64,000 nucleotides of DNA from Nocardioides bizhenqiangii (GCF_034661235.1 NZ_CP141059.1:124001-188000), one strand, 5' to 3'. Shown: positions 24,816 to 34,916, counted from the first letter of the stretch. The notes: a model not told the origin generated them from the letters alone. Program-made: numbers and translations.

Positions 24816-26232
24816 CTACCTTCTCCGTTCCCGGCAGCTTGAGCACCAGCCGTGCGCCGCCGCCGACGTTCTCCGCCGCCTGCACCGAACCCGCATGACG
24901 CTCGGCCACCTGACGGACGATGGCCAGGCCGAGACCGGAGCCGGGAAGCGTGCGGGAGTCGGCGGACCGCCAGAACCTATCGAAGATCCGCGCCCGCTCC
25001 TCCGCGGGGATGCCCGGGCCCTGGTCGTCGACGGTGAGGACGCCGTCGCTGAGCCGGACGGTCACCAAGCCGCCGTCGGGACTCCACTTGGCCGCGTTGT
25101 CGAGCAGGTTGGTGACCGCGCGCTCGAGCGCGGGCGCCTCCCCGACCACCCACCAGGGGCGGGTGAACACCTCGAAGGTGACGTCGGGGGCGCGACGCCG
25201 TACCCGCTCGACGGCATGGTCGACCACGTCGGCGAGGTCGACCGGCTCGACGGTGGGCGGCACCGGCTCGTCGCGGGCGAGCTCGGTCAGGTCGCCGATG
25301 AGGGTGGTCAGCTCCTCGATCTGGGCGCGGATGTCCTCCATCAGCTCCTCCCTCGCCACGGGAGGCAGCGAGGGCGCGTCACCGCCGGACATGGTGAGCA
25401 GGTCGATGTTGGTCCGCAGCGAGGTGAGCGGGGTCCGCAGCTCGTGGCTGGCATCGGCGACCAGCTGCCGCTGGCGCACCCGCGACGCGTCGAGGGCGGT
25501 CAGCATCATGTTGAACGCGTTCGCCAGCCGGGCGACCTCGTCGTCGCCCTCGACCGGGAGGCGGCGGAGGTCCTCGGTACGGGCGATCCGCTCGACCGCG
25601 GTCGTCAGTCGTCGCACGGGCCGCAGGCCGTTGCTGGCGACCAGCCAGCCGGCGAGCCCGGCGGCGAGCACGCCGACGCCGCCGAACGCGATCGTCACCC
25701 AGCCCAGCCGGGCCAGGATCCGGTCCTGGTCCTCGAGCGGCTGGGCGATCACCAGGGCGAGGTCCGGCCGGTGCTCGGTCGGCACGGCGACGACCCGGTA
25801 GCGCTCGCCCTCGATCCGGATCGTGCGGATGCTGGACTCGCGCTTTCCCTGCGCGACCTCGAGCTCGGACCGGCCGAGCAGGATGTCGGGGCCGTCGTCG
25901 AGGACCCGGCCCTTGCCCTCGGCGGGAAGGAACGCGATCCGCACGTCGCCGGCTCCGAGCGCCCAGGACGGGACCTCCTCCCCGACGCCGATCTGGAGCA
26001 GCTCGTCCGCGCCCGCCGCGTCCTGCGCGCGCTCCAACAGAGACGCGTCGAGGCTCTGCTGCATCTGGAACCGCGCGGTGGCGTAGGCGGCGACGGCGAC
26101 GAACGCGACCGCCAGGCCGACGGTCAGCATCGTCAGCAGGATCACCCGGCTGGCGAGCGAGCGCCGGTAGTGCCACCGTCCGTCCGGGCCCGGTCCGACC
26201 GCGAGGGCAGACCCCGCCCAGAACCCGCTCAC
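24808..26232 (-). CDS. Two-component sensor histidine kinase, MprB-like
   Basis: A 474-residue kinase with membrane spans near residues 29-52 and 175-200 flanking an extracytoplasmic sensor region. A HAMP domain follows ([18 protein letters not shown]). The phosphoacceptor H-box is [18 protein letters not shown], the N-box is [10 protein letters not shown], and the G-boxes are DQGPGIP and GSGLGLAIV. This fits the MprB/BaeS-type envelope-stress group. The ATG overlaps the response-regulator stop by 4 bp, so the kinase is made with its partner. A lipoprotein gene overlaps its 3' end. Confidence 0.88.
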   Translation of the reverse strand: MSGFWAGSALAVGPGPDGRWHYRRSLASRVILLTMLTVGLAVAFVAVAAYATARFQMQQSLDASLLERAQDAAGADELLQIGVGEEVPSWALGAGDVRIAFLPAEGKGRVLDDGPDILLGRSELEVAQGKRESSIRTIRIEGERYRVVAVPTEHRPDLALVIAQPLEDQDRILARLGWVTIAFGGVGVLAAGLAGWLVASNGLRPVRRLTTAVERIARTEDLRRLPVEGDDEVARLANAFNMMLTALDASRVRQRQLVADASHELRTPLTSLRTNIDLLTMSGGDAPSLPPVAREELMEDIRAQIEELTTLIGDLTELARDEPVPPTVEPVDLADVVDHAVERVRRRAPDVTFEVFTRPWWVVGEAPALERAVTNLLDNAAKWSPDGGLVTVRLSDGVLTVDDQGPGIPAEERARIFDRFWRSADSRTLPGSGLGLAIVRQVAERHAGSVQAAENVGGGARLVLKLPGTEKVDA

Positions 26233-26936
26233 GATTCCTTCAGCACGTATCCCACGCCGCGCACCGTGTGGATCAGCCGCGGCTCGTCGCCCGACTCGGT
26301 CTTGCGGCGCAGGTAGCCGACGTAGACCTCGAGTGAGTTGGCGGTGGTCGGGAAGTCGTAGCCCCAGACCTCCTCGAGGATGAAGCTGCGGTCCAGCACC
26401 CGTCGCGGCCGGCGCAGGAACATCTCGAGCAGGGTGAACTCGGTGCGGGTCAGCTCGATGGCGCGATCGCCGCGGGTGACCTCGCGGGTGGTCACGTTCA
26501 TGGTGAGGTCGGAGAAGGAGAGCACCTCCTCCTCGTCACCCTCCGTGTGCGGCGCCACCCGGCGCAGCAGCGCGCGGAGCCGGGCGAGCAGCTCCTGCAG
26601 CGCGAACGGCTTGGTCAGGTAGTCGTCGGCACCGGCATCGAGACCCTCCACCCGGTCGCCGACGGCGTCGCGAGCGGTGAGCACCAGGATGGGTACGTCG
26701 TTGCCGGCCGCCCGCAGCGCCCGGGTCGCGTCGAGCCCGTCCAGCCGCGGCATCATCACGTCCATCACGACCACGTCGGGCGCGACCGCCCCGATGCCGG
26801 CGAGCGCCTCGGCGCCGTCACCGGCCAGGTGGACGTCGTACCCGTTGAACTCCAGCGAGCGCCGGAGCGACTCCCGCACCGCACGGTCGTCGTCGACGAC
26901 GAGGACGCGGGGCAGGTGCGGGACACGCTGGGACAC
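26229..26936 (-). CDS. OmpR/PhoB-type response regulator, MprA-like
   Basis: A 235-residue regulator. The receiver domain (about 8-122) has acidic pocket VVDDD, phosphoacceptor Asp in [13 protein letters not shown], and the conserved Lys in YLTKPFAL. The winged-helix domain (about 135-233) has [30 protein letters not shown] and [12 protein letters not shown]. The GTG at 26936 was chosen because earlier starts add Arg-rich sequence from another reading. It overlaps the kinase start by 4 bp. The closest named relative by motif is MprA, but the regulon is unknown. Confidence 0.9.
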   Translation of the reverse strand: MSQRVPHLPRVLVVDDDRAVRESLRRSLEFNGYDVHLAGDGAEALAGIGAVAPDVVVMDVMMPRLDGLDATRALRAAGNDVPILVLTARDAVGDRVEGLDAGADDYLTKPFALQELLARLRALLRRVAPHTEGDEEEVLSFSDLTMNVTTREVTRGDRAIELTRTEFTLLEMFLRRPRRVLDRSFILEEVWGYDFPTTANSLEVYVGYLRRKTESGDEPRLIHTVRGVGYVLKES

Positions 26937-26992
26937 GCCCCCATGATGCCCAATCCGGCTGAGCGGTGGCTGAGAGGCCGCTTCCGGTGGCG

Positions 26993-27853
26993 TCAGAGAT
27001 AGCGCGCGGCGATCTTGGCGGCGCGGGCGCCGTAGCCGCCGCCGAAGAGGCAGGCGTGCACGAGCAGCGGGAAGAGCTGGTGGATGCCGAGCCGTTCCTG
27101 CCAGTCGTCGCCGAGCGGCGCGACCTCGTCGTACGCCGCCATCACGTGCGGCAGCTGCGGCAGCCCGAAGAGGGTCAGCATCGCGAGATCGACCTCGCGG
27201 TGGCCGCCGTACGCCGCCGGGTCGATGACCACCACGCGGTCCTCCTGGCCCCACAGCACGTTGCCGTTCCAGAGGTCGCCGTGCAGCCGCGCCGCCGGCT
27301 CGTCGGGCACGACCTCGCCGACCCGCGCGGCGGCGCGTTCGATCAGGTCCGCATCGGCGGCAGCGACCAGGCCCTTGTCGCGGGCGACCCGCAGGTACGG
27401 CGTGATCCGCCGCTCCACGTAGAACTCCGCCCAGGTGGGCAGCGGCTGGTTGGCCAGCGGGAGCCGGCCGATGTAGCCGTCGGCGTCGGCACCCCACTCC
27501 GGTGCGCCGGCCAGATGGGTACGAGCGAGCGCCCGGCCGAAGGCCGACGCCGCATCCTGTCCTGGCCGGGTGGTCTCGACCCACCCGAGGATCAGGCAGT
27601 CGGAGTCGACCGCGAGGACGTCGGGGGTGGCGACGCCGTCGTCGACCTCGGCCAGCCAGCGCAGGCCGGCCGCCTCCCGCTCGAAGAACTGCGGCGGGGC
27701 CTGGGTCAGCGACTTGAGGAAGGCGGTCCGGCCGCTCGACAGCCGCAACTTCACCGCGCTGGAGACGTCGCCACCCGCCACCGGCGCGGTCGAGATGACC
27801 GACGAACTGAGCAGCTGCTCTGCTCGTCCGGCGACAGCCGGTTGCCGCGTCAT
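26993..27853 (-). CDS. Fructosamine/ketosamine-3-kinase family protein
   Basis: A 286-residue protein of the aminoglycoside phosphotransferase-like fold. The catalytic loop [11 protein letters not shown] and the DFG-equivalent [19 protein letters not shown] are both intact. The N-terminus has a Lys in AFLKSL. Family members phosphorylate fructosamines or ribulosamines on damaged proteins, starting deglycation. Many bacterial members have untested substrates. It lies 56 bp upstream of the MprA-like gene on the same strand and 29 bp downstream of the holin-like gene. Confidence 0.85.
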   Translation of the reverse strand: MTRQPAVAGRAEQLLSSSVISTAPVAGGDVSSAVKLRLSSGRTAFLKSLTQAPPQFFEREAAGLRWLAEVDDGVATPDVLAVDSDCLILGWVETTRPGQDAASAFGRALARTHLAGAPEWGADADGYIGRLPLANQPLPTWAEFYVERRITPYLRVARDKGLVAAADADLIERAAARVGEVVPDEPAARLHGDLWNGNVLWGQEDRVVVIDPAAYGGHREVDLAMLTLFGLPQLPHVMAAYDEVAPLGDDWQERLGIHQLFPLLVHACLFGGGYGARAAKIAARYL

Positions 27854-27882
27854 CTCTCGTCCCCCTGGGCCTTACGACACAG

Positions 27883-28284
27883 TCATGACTGACCCTTGAG
27901 CGCGCGGGGGATCTCGCGTCCCTGCTCGATCGCGCGTTCGGGTGCCTTGACCTGCTTGAACTTCCTGATACCGATCCAGATGCAGAGGACTGCCACCAGC
28001 AGCCAGAAGCCGGCGACGATGAGGAACGCCCAGTGCAGCGACAGCCCCTCGCCGTTCCAGTTGATGAAGTAGGCGGCCGCGACCGACAAGATGATGACGA
28101 ACAGCACCAGGAAGAAGGCCGCGGCGAGCAGCAGGACGCTGCCGAAGCCGCCGGCCGTGACGCTCACCTTCAGCTCGGACTTCACGAGCTGGATCTCCTT
28201 GCGCATCAGCGTGGAGAACTCGGTCTGGGCGTCCTTGACGAGACGTCCGATCGTGGGCTCTTCGCGGAGCGGTTCGACGGCCAT
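27883..28284 (-). CDS. Phage holin-like superfamily membrane protein
   Basis: A 133-residue protein. The amphipathic N-terminus ([28 protein letters not shown] split over residues 11-39) is followed by two membrane spans at about 47-75 and 83-105 and a basic tail. This is the layout of the actinobacterial phage holin superfamily 3-6 group (Actinobacterial putative holin-X). Despite the name these are chromosomal proteins with no prophage nearby, and their role is unknown. It is the first of a same-strand run toward the fructosamine kinase-like gene. Confidence 0.8.
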   Translation of the reverse strand: MAVEPLREEPTIGRLVKDAQTEFSTLMRKEIQLVKSELKVSVTAGGFGSVLLLAAAFFLVLFVIILSVAAAYFINWNGEGLSLHWAFLIVAGFWLLVAVLCIWIGIRKFKQVKAPERAIEQGREIPRALKGQS

Positions 28285-28327
28285 GTGATCGACCCTACCG
28301 AAGCCGCTCAGGCGGCGGGCCTTCTGC

Positions 28328-29608
28328 TCAGAGGTAGCGCCACCAGAGGTACGGCGCGCACAGCGACAGCGTCACCGCGGTCACGACCAGGCCGTACTTC
28401 GTGAACTCCCAGAAGCTGATCGGATGCCCTTGTCGGGCCGCGATGCCGAGGGCGACCACATTGGCCGAGGCCCCGATCGCGGTGGCGTTGCCGCCGAGGT
28501 CGGCGCCGAGCGCCAGCGCCCACCACAGGACCTCGCCGTCCGCGCCGTGGCTGGCCGCCAGGTCGCCCACGATCGGGCTCATCGACGTGACGTAGGGGAT
28601 GTTGTCGACGATCGCCGAGAGGACGCCGGAACCGAAGAGCAGGACCATGGTCGCGAGCGGCAGCTTGCCCTCGGTCTGCTCCGCCGTGTACTCCGAGATG
28701 TCCCCGATCACGCCGGTCTCGACCAGGCCGCCGACCATGATGAAGAGGCCGGCGAAGAACAGCAGGGTCGGCCACTCGACCTCCTCCAGCGCCTGCTCGG
28801 TGGTGACCGACGTGATCAGCAGCAGCAGGCCGGCGCCGAGCAGCGCGACGACGGCGGGGTCGTAGTGGAGCCACGGGTGCAGGACGAAGGCGGCGACGAC
28901 GACCGCGAGCACGACCAACGCCTTGACGAGGAGCGCCGGCTCGGTGATCGCCTCCCGCTCGTTGAGCGCCAACACCGACTGCGCCTTCTCCGGGTCGAAG
29001 GTGAAGGCGGAACGGAAGAGGACGCGGCACAGGACGCAGTAGACAGCGAGCAGCACGACGATGATCGGCGCCATGTGGACGAGGAAGTCGTTGAACTCGA
29101 GATCCGCGTTCGCCGGGCTGGCGATGATGATGTTCGGGGGATCGCCGACGAGCGTCGCGGCTCCGCCGATGTTCGAGGCGAACACCTCGGCCATGATGTA
29201 CGGCGCCGACCGCAGGCCCAGCCGGTCACAGACGAGGAAGGTCACCGGCGCTATGAGGAGCACGGTCGTGACGTTGTCGAGCAGGGCGGACGCGAACGCC
29301 GTGAGCAGCACGAGAAGGACCATCAGCAGGTAGGGGCGGCCGCGGCTTCGCTTGGCCGCCCAGATGGCGACGTACTCGAAGACGCCCGTCTGCCGCAGCA
29401 CGGAGACGATGACCATCATCCCGAACAACAGGAAGATGACGTTCCACTCGATCCCGGTGTGGAGGTCGAAGAACGCCTTCTCGGCATCGGTGATGTGGAG
29501 CAGCAGCATCAACGCGGCGCCACCGAGCGCCACCTTGGTGCGGTGGACCTTCTCGGTCATCAAGAGGACGTAGGCGGCGACGAAGATGACGATGGCGGCG
29601 ATCGCCAC
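28328..29608 (-). CDS. ArsB/NhaD (SLC13-like) anion or Na+/H+ transporter
   Basis: A 426-residue membrane protein with about 11 spans. Signature segments are FASALLDNVTTVLLIAPV, ASNIGGAATLVGDPPNIII and GADLGGNATAIGASANVVA, an inverted-repeat pair typical of the ion transporter superfamily. Members move arsenite, sodium/proton or dicarboxylates. The motifs alone do not choose, though NhaD-type sodium export is plausible. The GTG at 29608 is preceded by GGGAGG. An RNA-like element shared with the nhaA leader lies at 29634-29685 in its leader, and a CBS-domain gene diverges from it. Confidence 0.85.
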   Translation of the reverse strand: MAIAAIVIFVAAYVLLMTEKVHRTKVALGGAALMLLLHITDAEKAFFDLHTGIEWNVIFLLFGMMVIVSVLRQTGVFEYVAIWAAKRSRGRPYLLMVLLVLLTAFASALLDNVTTVLLIAPVTFLVCDRLGLRSAPYIMAEVFASNIGGAATLVGDPPNIIIASPANADLEFNDFLVHMAPIIVVLLAVYCVLCRVLFRSAFTFDPEKAQSVLALNEREAITEPALLVKALVVLAVVVAAFVLHPWLHYDPAVVALLGAGLLLLITSVTTEQALEEVEWPTLLFFAGLFIMVGGLVETGVIGDISEYTAEQTEGKLPLATMVLLFGSGVLSAIVDNIPYVTSMSPIVGDLAASHGADGEVLWWALALGADLGGNATAIGASANVVALGIAARQGHPISFWEFTKYGLVVTAVTLSLCAPYLWWRYL

Positions 29609-29633
29609 GGGGCCTCCCTCGGGCGCGGGACTG

Positions 29634-29685
29634 GGACACGCCGACCAGACTTCCCGGCACACCTGTCCGACGACCCTATCGGCCA
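29634..29685 (-). ncRNA. Candidate cis-regulatory RNA, copy A (possible nhaA-I/Li+ riboswitch type)
   Basis: On the transcript strand the core GUGCCGGGAAG, one variable base, then CUGGUCGGCGU matches copy B near 31560. An outer stem pairs GGACA (29668-29664) with UGUCC (29638-29634). In copy B the same place pairs as GAUG/CAUC, so sequence differs while pairing is kept. An inner stem CCGGG-AAG-UCUGG is possible. The element lies 26 bp upstream of the transporter GTG. Confidence 0.5.
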
Positions 29686-29722
29686 GCATCGGCGGCGGGC
29701 GTTTCCGGGTAGCCTCGATGAG

Positions 29723-30196
29723 GTGAGAGCCCGCGACCTCGCGGCGCCGTACCCCACGGTGCACGCCGACGCCCCCGCCGTCGACGCGGCCCGCATCCTG
29801 ACCGAGGCCGGACGGCCCGCCCTGGTCGTGGTTGACGACCACGACCACCCCACCGCGATCCTGCCCGCCTCCCAGGTGCTGCGGTTCGTCATCCCGCGCT
29901 ACATCCAGGACGACCCTGCGCTGGCACGGGTGGTCGACGAGGAGTTCGCCGACCACATGTGCGACTCACTCGCCGGCAAGACCGTCGCCGAGCTCCTCCC
30001 GAGGGAGGGACCGAAGTTGGTCGTCGTCGAACCCGACGACAACGTGATCGAGATCGCCGCCCTGATGGCCGGCAACCGCAGTCCGTTGGTCGCGGTGGTC
30101 GACGGCAAGGGCTCGAAGGCGCCGATGATGGGAGCGATCACGGTCGCGAGCCTGCTCTCGGGGCTGCTGCCCGAGCGGATCACCGATCCCGGCTGA
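29723..30196 (+). CDS. CBS-domain protein
   Basis: A 157-residue soluble protein with two CBS motifs. The first spans about 1-60 (VRARDLAAPYPTVHADAPAVDAARILTE read across the domain, then ALVVVDDHDHPTAIL). The second spans about 85-157 (KTVAELLP, then VVEPDDNVIEIAALMA and SPLVAVV). CBS pairs bind adenine nucleotides and gate transporters or enzymes. It is divergent from the ArsB/NhaD transporter gene with 114 bp between starts, so it may be the transporter's regulatory partner. The GTG at 29723 was chosen as the only plausible start ahead of the first CBS strand. Confidence 0.8.
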   Translation: MRARDLAAPYPTVHADAPAVDAARILTEAGRPALVVVDDHDHPTAILPASQVLRFVIPRYIQDDPALARVVDEEFADHMCDSLAGKTVAELLPREGPKLVVVEPDDNVIEIAALMAGNRSPLVAVVDGKGSKAPMMGAITVASLLSGLLPERITDPG

Positions 30197-30226
30197 CTTC
30201 GGTCACCCGTCCCGCGCCCGCGGCGC

Positions 30227-31519
30227 TCACTCGCTGCCGCGGTCCTCCAGGAACACGTCGGGCACCCCGTCGTGGTCGGAGTCCTGGGCCTCCAGCTCGC
30301 AGAGCCGGCGGTAGACCCGGTTGCGGGCCCGGAGCACGACCGCCGCGAGCAGGGCGGCGACCAAGGACCCGACGATCACGCCGACCTTGACCCGCTCGGC
30401 ACGAGCGCCGTCGGTGTAGGCGAGCTCCCCGATCAGCAAGGACACGGTGAAGCCGATGCCGGCCAGCATCGCCATCCCGAGCACGTCGGCCCACGCCAGC
30501 TCGTCGTCGAGGTCCGCGTGGGTGAAGGTGTGGAGCAACCAGGTCGCCGCCAGGACGCCGATCGGCTTCCCGAGCACCAGGCCCGCGATGACACCGAGCG
30601 CGACCGGGTCCTGCAGCGCGTCGAACAGGCCGGACCAGCCACCGAGGCCGACCCCGGCGGCGAAGAACGCGAAGACCGGCACGGCGATGCCCGCGGAGAA
30701 CGGGCGCACGAGGTGCTCGATGTGCTCGGCGAGGCCCCTTTCGTCCGGCCGGTGCTGGTGCAGCACGGGCACGGTGAAGGCGAGCAGCACCCCAGCCACG
30801 GTGGCGTGGACGCCCGAGGCGTGCACCAGCGCCCAGGCGACGGCCGCCAGCGGAAGCAGGAGCAGGGGATGGCTGATCCGGCGCTGGACCAGCAGACCGA
30901 ACGCCGCGATCGGCACCAGCGCGAGCAGGAGGTACGACGCGTGCAGCTCATCGGTGTAGAACAGCGCGATCACCGTGATCGCGAGCAGGTCGTCGACGAC
31001 CGCGAGGGTGAGCAGGAACGTCCGCAGCCCGCTCGGCAGGTGCGTGCTGATGACCGCGAGCACCGCCACCGCGAAGGCGATGTCGGTCGCGGTGGGGACT
31101 GCCCATCCCGCCATGTCGCCGGAGCCGGCCAGGTTGACGACCACGTAGCAGGCCGCGGGGGCCAGCATTCCGCCGAGCGCGGCTGCTACCGGCAGCGCCG
31201 CGCGCCGAGGGTCCCGCAGGTCGCCGGCGACGAACTCGCGCTTGAGCTCCAGGCCCGCGACGAAGAAGAACACGGCAAGGAGTCCGTCCGCGGCCCAGGC
31301 GCCGAGAGTGAGGTCGAGGTGGAGCGCGTGCGGGCCGATCCGGAGATCGCGGAACGAGTCGTACGTCGCCGCCCACGGGGTGTTGGCCCAGATGAACGCG
31401 ACCAGCGCCGCGGCGATGACCAGCGCGCCGCCGATGCTCTCGGCGCGCAGGACCTCTGCCACGCGGGAGCTCTCCAGGAACGAGCCGCGCGCGAAGAGCG
31501 GCCGACGGGGGTCAGTCAA
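30227..31519 (-). CDS. nhaA: Na+/H+ antiporter NhaA
   Basis: A 430-residue antiporter with about 12 spans. NhaA motifs include [18 protein letters not shown], the ion-binding Asp pair in [31 protein letters not shown] and [15 protein letters not shown]. It exchanges external protons for internal sodium or lithium. The start is a TTG at 31519 behind GAGGAG. The C-terminus extends past the usual end as a hydrophilic tail with [11 protein letters not shown], a calcium-binding-loop-like Asp repeat. It follows ribA on the same strand with a structured leader element in the 62-bp gap. Confidence 0.92.
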   Translation of the reverse strand: MTDPRRPLFARGSFLESSRVAEVLRAESIGGALVIAAALVAFIWANTPWAATYDSFRDLRIGPHALHLDLTLGAWAADGLLAVFFFVAGLELKREFVAGDLRDPRRAALPVAAALGGMLAPAACYVVVNLAGSGDMAGWAVPTATDIAFAVAVLAVISTHLPSGLRTFLLTLAVVDDLLAITVIALFYTDELHASYLLLALVPIAAFGLLVQRRISHPLLLLPLAAVAWALVHASGVHATVAGVLLAFTVPVLHQHRPDERGLAEHIEHLVRPFSAGIAVPVFAFFAAGVGLGGWSGLFDALQDPVALGVIAGLVLGKPIGVLAATWLLHTFTHADLDDELAWADVLGMAMLAGIGFTVSLLIGELAYTDGARAERVKVGVIVGSLVAALLAAVVLRARNRVYRRLCELEAQDSDHDGVPDVFLEDRGSE

Positions 31520-31541
31520 AGGAACTCCTCGGAGTCGACAA

Positions 31542-31590
31542 GATGACGCCGACCAGGCTTCCCGGCACTCCGGGCATCACCCTACCGATC
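31542..31590 (-). ncRNA. Candidate cis-regulatory RNA, copy B, upstream of nhaA
   Basis: On the transcript strand the core GUGCCGGGAAGCCUGGUCGGC is nearly identical to copy A near 29650 in a different leader. A 9-bp outer stem GGUGAUGCC/GGCGUCAUC (two G-U pairs) and an inner stem CCGGG-AAG-CCUGG fit. nhaA-I motif RNAs, reported as lithium-sensing riboswitches, are known upstream of nhaA. Identity with that family is inference, not a checked match. Confidence 0.52.
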
Positions 31591-32241
31591 GGGCAGCCCC
31601 CCGCCTCTCCCGCCGACGGCGACGTCCAAGGTGTGCGCGCCGCGCAGGGCCTTGGCGGCGAGGTAGCGGGCGTTGGCGTCGGAGAGGTGCACGGTGGTCG
31701 GCACCTGCTCCGCGATCACCAGTCCGGCTGCCTCCAGCTGCGCCGCCTTGTCGGGATTGTTGGTGAGCAGCCGGAGCCGGCGGATGCCGAGGGCATCGAG
31801 CATCTGGGCGGCCGGTGTGTAGTCGCGCTCGTCGGCTTCGTGGCCGAGCGCCAGGTTGGCCTGGTAGGTGTCCAGCCCGGTGTCCTGGAGCGTGTAGGCA
31901 TCGAGCTTCTCGTAGAGTCCGATTCCGCGCCCCTCCTGGCGGAGGTAGAGCAGGTAACCGCCCTCGTCGGTGATCCGGGCGAGCGACTCGTGCAGCTGGG
32001 GCCCGCAGTCGCAACGCTCGCTGCCGAGGACGTCGCCGGTGAGGCACTCGCTGTGCAGGCGCACCAGGGGCGACTGCTCGGCCGCGGGCACTCCGCGCAC
32101 CGCCGCCGAGCACGACCCGAGCCCGATCGCCAGGTGCTCGCGGCCGTCGAGCAGCCCGTCGAACGTGAACACCCGCCCGACCGTCGAGAACCCGTGCAGG
32201 CTCAACGGGATGGTGAGCTCGGTGCGGATGCGCGCGTCCAT
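31582..32241 (-). CDS. ribA: GTP cyclohydrolase II
   Basis: A 219-residue enzyme. The zinc site is [17 protein letters not shown] (about residues 58-74), and the catalytic segment is [20 protein letters not shown]. It opens GTP to 2,5-diamino-6-ribosylamino-pyrimidinone phosphate, the first riboflavin step. There is no fused DHBP synthase domain. It is the last gene of a six-gene operon with a RibD-like reductase, a pterin synthase-like protein, a glycosyltransferase and membrane proteins, rather than with the rib genes. A role outside vitamin synthesis is likely. The start is 2 bp after the reductase stop. Confidence 0.88.
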   Translation of the reverse strand: MDARIRTELTIPLSLHGFSTVGRVFTFDGLLDGREHLAIGLGSCSAAVRGVPAAEQSPLVRLHSECLTGDVLGSERCDCGPQLHESLARITDEGGYLLYLRQEGRGIGLYEKLDAYTLQDTGLDTYQANLALGHEADERDYTPAAQMLDALGIRRLRLLTNNPDKAAQLEAAGLVIAEQVPTTVHLSDANARYLAAKALRGAHTLDVAVGGRGGGLPDR

Positions 32242-32243
32242 GG

Positions 32244-32936
32244 TCAGCCCGCGAACCGGTCGGAGAGCGCGTAGCGCAGGAGTACGACGTCGCCGATCGC
32301 GCGGGTCTCGACCAGCCGCGCCCGGTGGTCCGAGCACCACGGGAATCGCCCGTCGTCGACGAACCGGCGGGCGCGGGAGTCGCCCACGAAGAACGGCGCG
32401 ACGACCAGCTGCAGCTCGTCGGCCAGGCCACCGGTCAGGAACTGGGTGTGGACGGTTCCTCCGCCCTCGACCATCAGCCGCCGGATGCCGCGGTCGTGCA
32501 GGTCCTCGCCCACCCGGCGCATCCGACGCGGGGCGTGGCCGGCGTCGATCACCGTCGCCACCGGACCGAGCCGACCCCGGGCGGTCGACACCGCGTCGCT
32601 GCTGCAGTAGACCAGCTTCTCGCTGTCGCCCGCGGTGAAGAAGTTGGCGCGCGGGTCGAGGTCGCCGCGCGCGGTGACCGTCACCTTCGCCGGGGAGCTG
32701 GGCAGGCCGGCGGCGGCCCGCGCGCTGCGGCGCCTGGCCTCGCGCACCAGCAGCCGGGGGTTGTCCTTCCGGACCGTGGCCGCGCCGACCAGGATCGCGT
32801 CGCAACCCGCCCGCACCTCGTCGATCCGGTCGAAGTCGGCGTCGTTGGAGAGCATCAGCCGCTCCTCGGTCGCGCCGCCGAGGTAGCCGTCCAGGGACAT
32901 GCTGCAGCTCAGCAGGGTGTAGGGACGGTCAGCCAT
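32244..32936 (-). CDS. RibD C-terminal/dihydrofolate reductase-like reductase
   Basis: A 230-residue NADPH reductase of the RibD C-terminal fold. It has [13 protein letters not shown] at the N-terminus, [20 protein letters not shown], the nucleotide-binding [15 protein letters not shown], and [14 protein letters not shown]. It would reduce the ribosylamino-pyrimidine made by GTP cyclohydrolase II. There is no deaminase domain. The ATG at 32936 was chosen over a much longer low-complexity start. It overlaps the flippase-like gene end by 8 bp and precedes ribA by 2 bp. The two enzymes supply a reduced pyrimidine intermediate. Confidence 0.85.
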   Translation of the reverse strand: MADRPYTLLSCSMSLDGYLGGATEERLMLSNDADFDRIDEVRAGCDAILVGAATVRKDNPRLLVREARRRSARAAAGLPSSPAKVTVTARGDLDPRANFFTAGDSEKLVYCSSDAVSTARGRLGPVATVIDAGHAPRRMRRVGEDLHDRGIRRLMVEGGGTVHTQFLTGGLADELQLVVAPFFVGDSRARRFVDDGRFPWCSDHRARLVETRAIGDVVLLRYALSDRFAG

Positions 32937-33843
32937 GGACGGCCTCCTCGGGTGTGGAATCCGGGGACCGGGTCGTGGGTGGAGTACCCCCGGCGAGGGT
33001 GAGCATGCCGGGCAGCGTGGCCACGAGCGACACCACGCCGAAGGCGACCGCCACGCTGACCCCCGTGTCGACGCCGAGACCGGCCGCACCGAAGAGCCAC
33101 GCCGCCGCGCCCTCGCGCGGGCCCCACCCCGCGACCGACAGTGGCAGCGCGGACGCGACGAGCACGACCAGGCTGAGCGCGACCAGCTCGGGCAGCGGTG
33201 CGGTGACGCCGACCGAGCGGGCGACGACGACGAGCACCACCACGTGACCCACGGCTGCCAGCGCGGAGGCCAGCACCACGCGGGGGAGCACCGCGCGTGC
33301 GGCGACCACCGCGCGCAGCTCGGCGGCGACCGCGCGGCGTACCCGTGCGGGCAATGCGGCGGCGACCACGACGAGCACGGTCGCGACCGCGAGCAGCAGC
33401 CACCCGGCCTCCGCCCGGACCGCGGCGGGAAGCAGGAGCAGGGCGGCCAGCGCGAGGGCGACCTGGACCGCCTGGCCGGACGTCCGGTCCCACAGCACCG
33501 ACCGGAGCCCCCGGCCGAGCGCGCCCGCCGAGCGGCCGTGGTCGATGCCGCGGTGGACGTCGCCGAGGACGCCGCCGGGAAGCGTCGCGTTGAGGAGCTG
33601 GGACCGGTAGTAACGGCGGTACGCCGTCCGCACCGGCACCGCGACGTCGAGCCGCGCGGCCAGCAGGCTCCACCGCCAGGCGCAGCACCACGTGGTGGCC
33701 GCGGTCACGGCGAGCGCGACCACGAGCGTGGTCGCGTCGGTGGAGCGGATGCCCTCGACGAAGGGCTCCGCGCCGAGCCGCACGGCGAGGACTCCCAGGA
33801 TCAGCACGCCGCCCATCAGCCGCACGCGTGCCCAGCGGTTCAT
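32929..33843 (-). CDS. Flippase-like membrane protein (LPG synthase TM family)
   Basis: A 304-residue protein with about eight spans. It matches the lysylphosphatidylglycerol synthase transmembrane family: YRRYYRSQLLNATLPGGVLGDVHRG at about residues 76-100 (read in two parts), SVLWDRTSGQAV, and SVAGWGPREGAAAWLFGAAG. The soluble aminoacyl-transferase half of MprF is absent. Such stand-alone proteins are thought to move or modify lipid-linked products. Overlaps of 4 bp with the glycosyltransferase gene and 8 bp with the reductase gene show tight coupling. Confidence 0.8.
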   Translation of the reverse strand: MNRWARVRLMGGVLILGVLAVRLGAEPFVEGIRSTDATTLVVALAVTAATTWCCAWRWSLLAARLDVAVPVRTAYRRYYRSQLLNATLPGGVLGDVHRGIDHGRSAGALGRGLRSVLWDRTSGQAVQVALALAALLLLPAAVRAEAGWLLLAVATVLVVVAAALPARVRRAVAAELRAVVAARAVLPRVVLASALAAVGHVVVLVVVARSVGVTAPLPELVALSLVVLVASALPLSVAGWGPREGAAAWLFGAAGLGVDTGVSVAVAFGVVSLVATLPGMLTLAGGTPPTTRSPDSTPEEAVHG

Positions 33844-34916
33844 CGGGCGGCTCGCGTGGTGTCGCGAACCACGATCGGTTCCAGCGGGGTCGCGTCGACA
33901 ACCGCGGCCAGCAGGCGCGCGGTGTCCTCCCAGGAGGCGAGGGTGGTGCGCCGGTCCCGTGCGGCCGCGCGCAGCCGCTCCCGGTGGTCTCGGTCGGTCA
34001 GCCAGCAGCGCAGGGCGGCGGCGAGGCGGTCGGGGTCGTCGGGCGGCACCAGCACGCCGGCCCGCTCGCCGGCCGTGGTCCCACCGACCGCCTCGCTGTG
34101 ACCGCCGACGTCGGTCACCACGACCGGCACGCCGCGCGCGAGCGCCTCGGTCACCGCCATCCCGAAGGACTCCCGGCGCGAGGCCGAGACCAGCAGGTCC
34201 GCGTTGTCGAGGGCGAACCCGAGCGGGTCGCCGGTCAGGGGTCCGGTGAACTCGACGCGGTCGCCGATCCCGGCCCCCTGGGCGGTGTCGGCCAGCTCGG
34301 CCACGAAGTCCGGCTCCAGGTCGGTCGCGCCGACGCAGGTGAGGACCCAGTCGAGGTCCGCGATCTGGGCCAGGGCCGCGACCAGGGTGTCGTGGCCCTT
34401 GTCCTGGGTCACCGCCGCCAGGCACATCAGCCGCCCGCCGGGAGGGAACGCCCAGGAGACGGGAGCCGGGTCGACGCCGGGCTTGGCGACGCTGACCCGA
34501 TCTGTCGGCAGCCCGTGGTGGCGGACCACCCACCCCCGGGCCCAGTCGCTGGTCGTGACGACGCCGGACGCGGCGGCGAGGGCGGCGCGCTCCGAGCGTC
34601 GTACCGACTCGTCGGTGGCGGCCTCGGCGAACGGCATGTGCAGGAGCACGACGACGCGGAGCCGCCCGGAGACCGGCTCGAGGGCGCCGGGTGCGGCCGA
34701 CCCCAGCAGGCCGTCGAGAACCACCACCGCGCCGTCGGGAAGGCCGGCCAGCAGCGGGCCGAGGTCCGCCACGTCCCCGACCCGGTGCTCGTGGACCTCC
34801 CTGTCCATCGCGGTCAGCGACTCGATCACCCGACGGTCGTAGTGGTTGCCGCCGCTGGGGCGCGCCGGGTCGTCGATCCCCGCTGGTACGACGAACTCGA
34901 TCGGCGCGCAGGTCAC
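33840..34916 (-). CDS. Glycosyltransferase family 4 protein
   Basis: A 358-residue GT-B enzyme. It has an N-terminal acceptor domain, [18 protein letters not shown] as the start of the donor domain, and the EX7E-type motif [29 protein letters not shown] loop contacts the nucleotide. The DXD motif is not expected in this fold. The acceptor is unknown. The GTG at 34916 overlaps the pterin synthase-like stop by 4 bp. Its place between a pterin-type enzyme and a flippase-like protein suggests glycosylation of a lipid or small-molecule intermediate on the inner face of the membrane. Confidence 0.85.
   Translation of the reverse strand: MTCAPIEFVVPAGIDDPARPSGGNHYDRRVIESLTAMDREVHEHRVGDVADLGPLLAGLPDGAVVVLDGLLGSAAPGALEPVSGRLRVVVLLHMPFAEAATDESVRRSERAALAAASGVVTTSDWARGWVVRHHGLPTDRVSVAKPGVDPAPVSWAFPPGGRLMCLAAVTQDKGHDTLVAALAQIADLDWVLTCVGATDLEPDFVAELADTAQGAGIGDRVEFTGPLTGDPLGFALDNADLLVSASRRESFGMAVTEALARGVPVVVTDVGGHSEAVGGTTAGERAGVLVPPDDPDRLAAALRCWLTDRDHRERLRAAARDRRTTLASWEDTARLLAAVVDATPLEPIVVRDTTRAAR

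Noticed and set aside
27883..28284. Prophage remnant because of the holin-like protein
   Set aside because: No phage structural, lysin or integrase gene is nearby. This holin-like group is chromosomal in actinobacteria.
29620..29700. Cobalamin riboswitch, because of GGGAAGCCUGGU-like sequence
   Set aside because: The B12-box and the other conserved cobalamin segments are absent, and the downstream genes are ion transporters.
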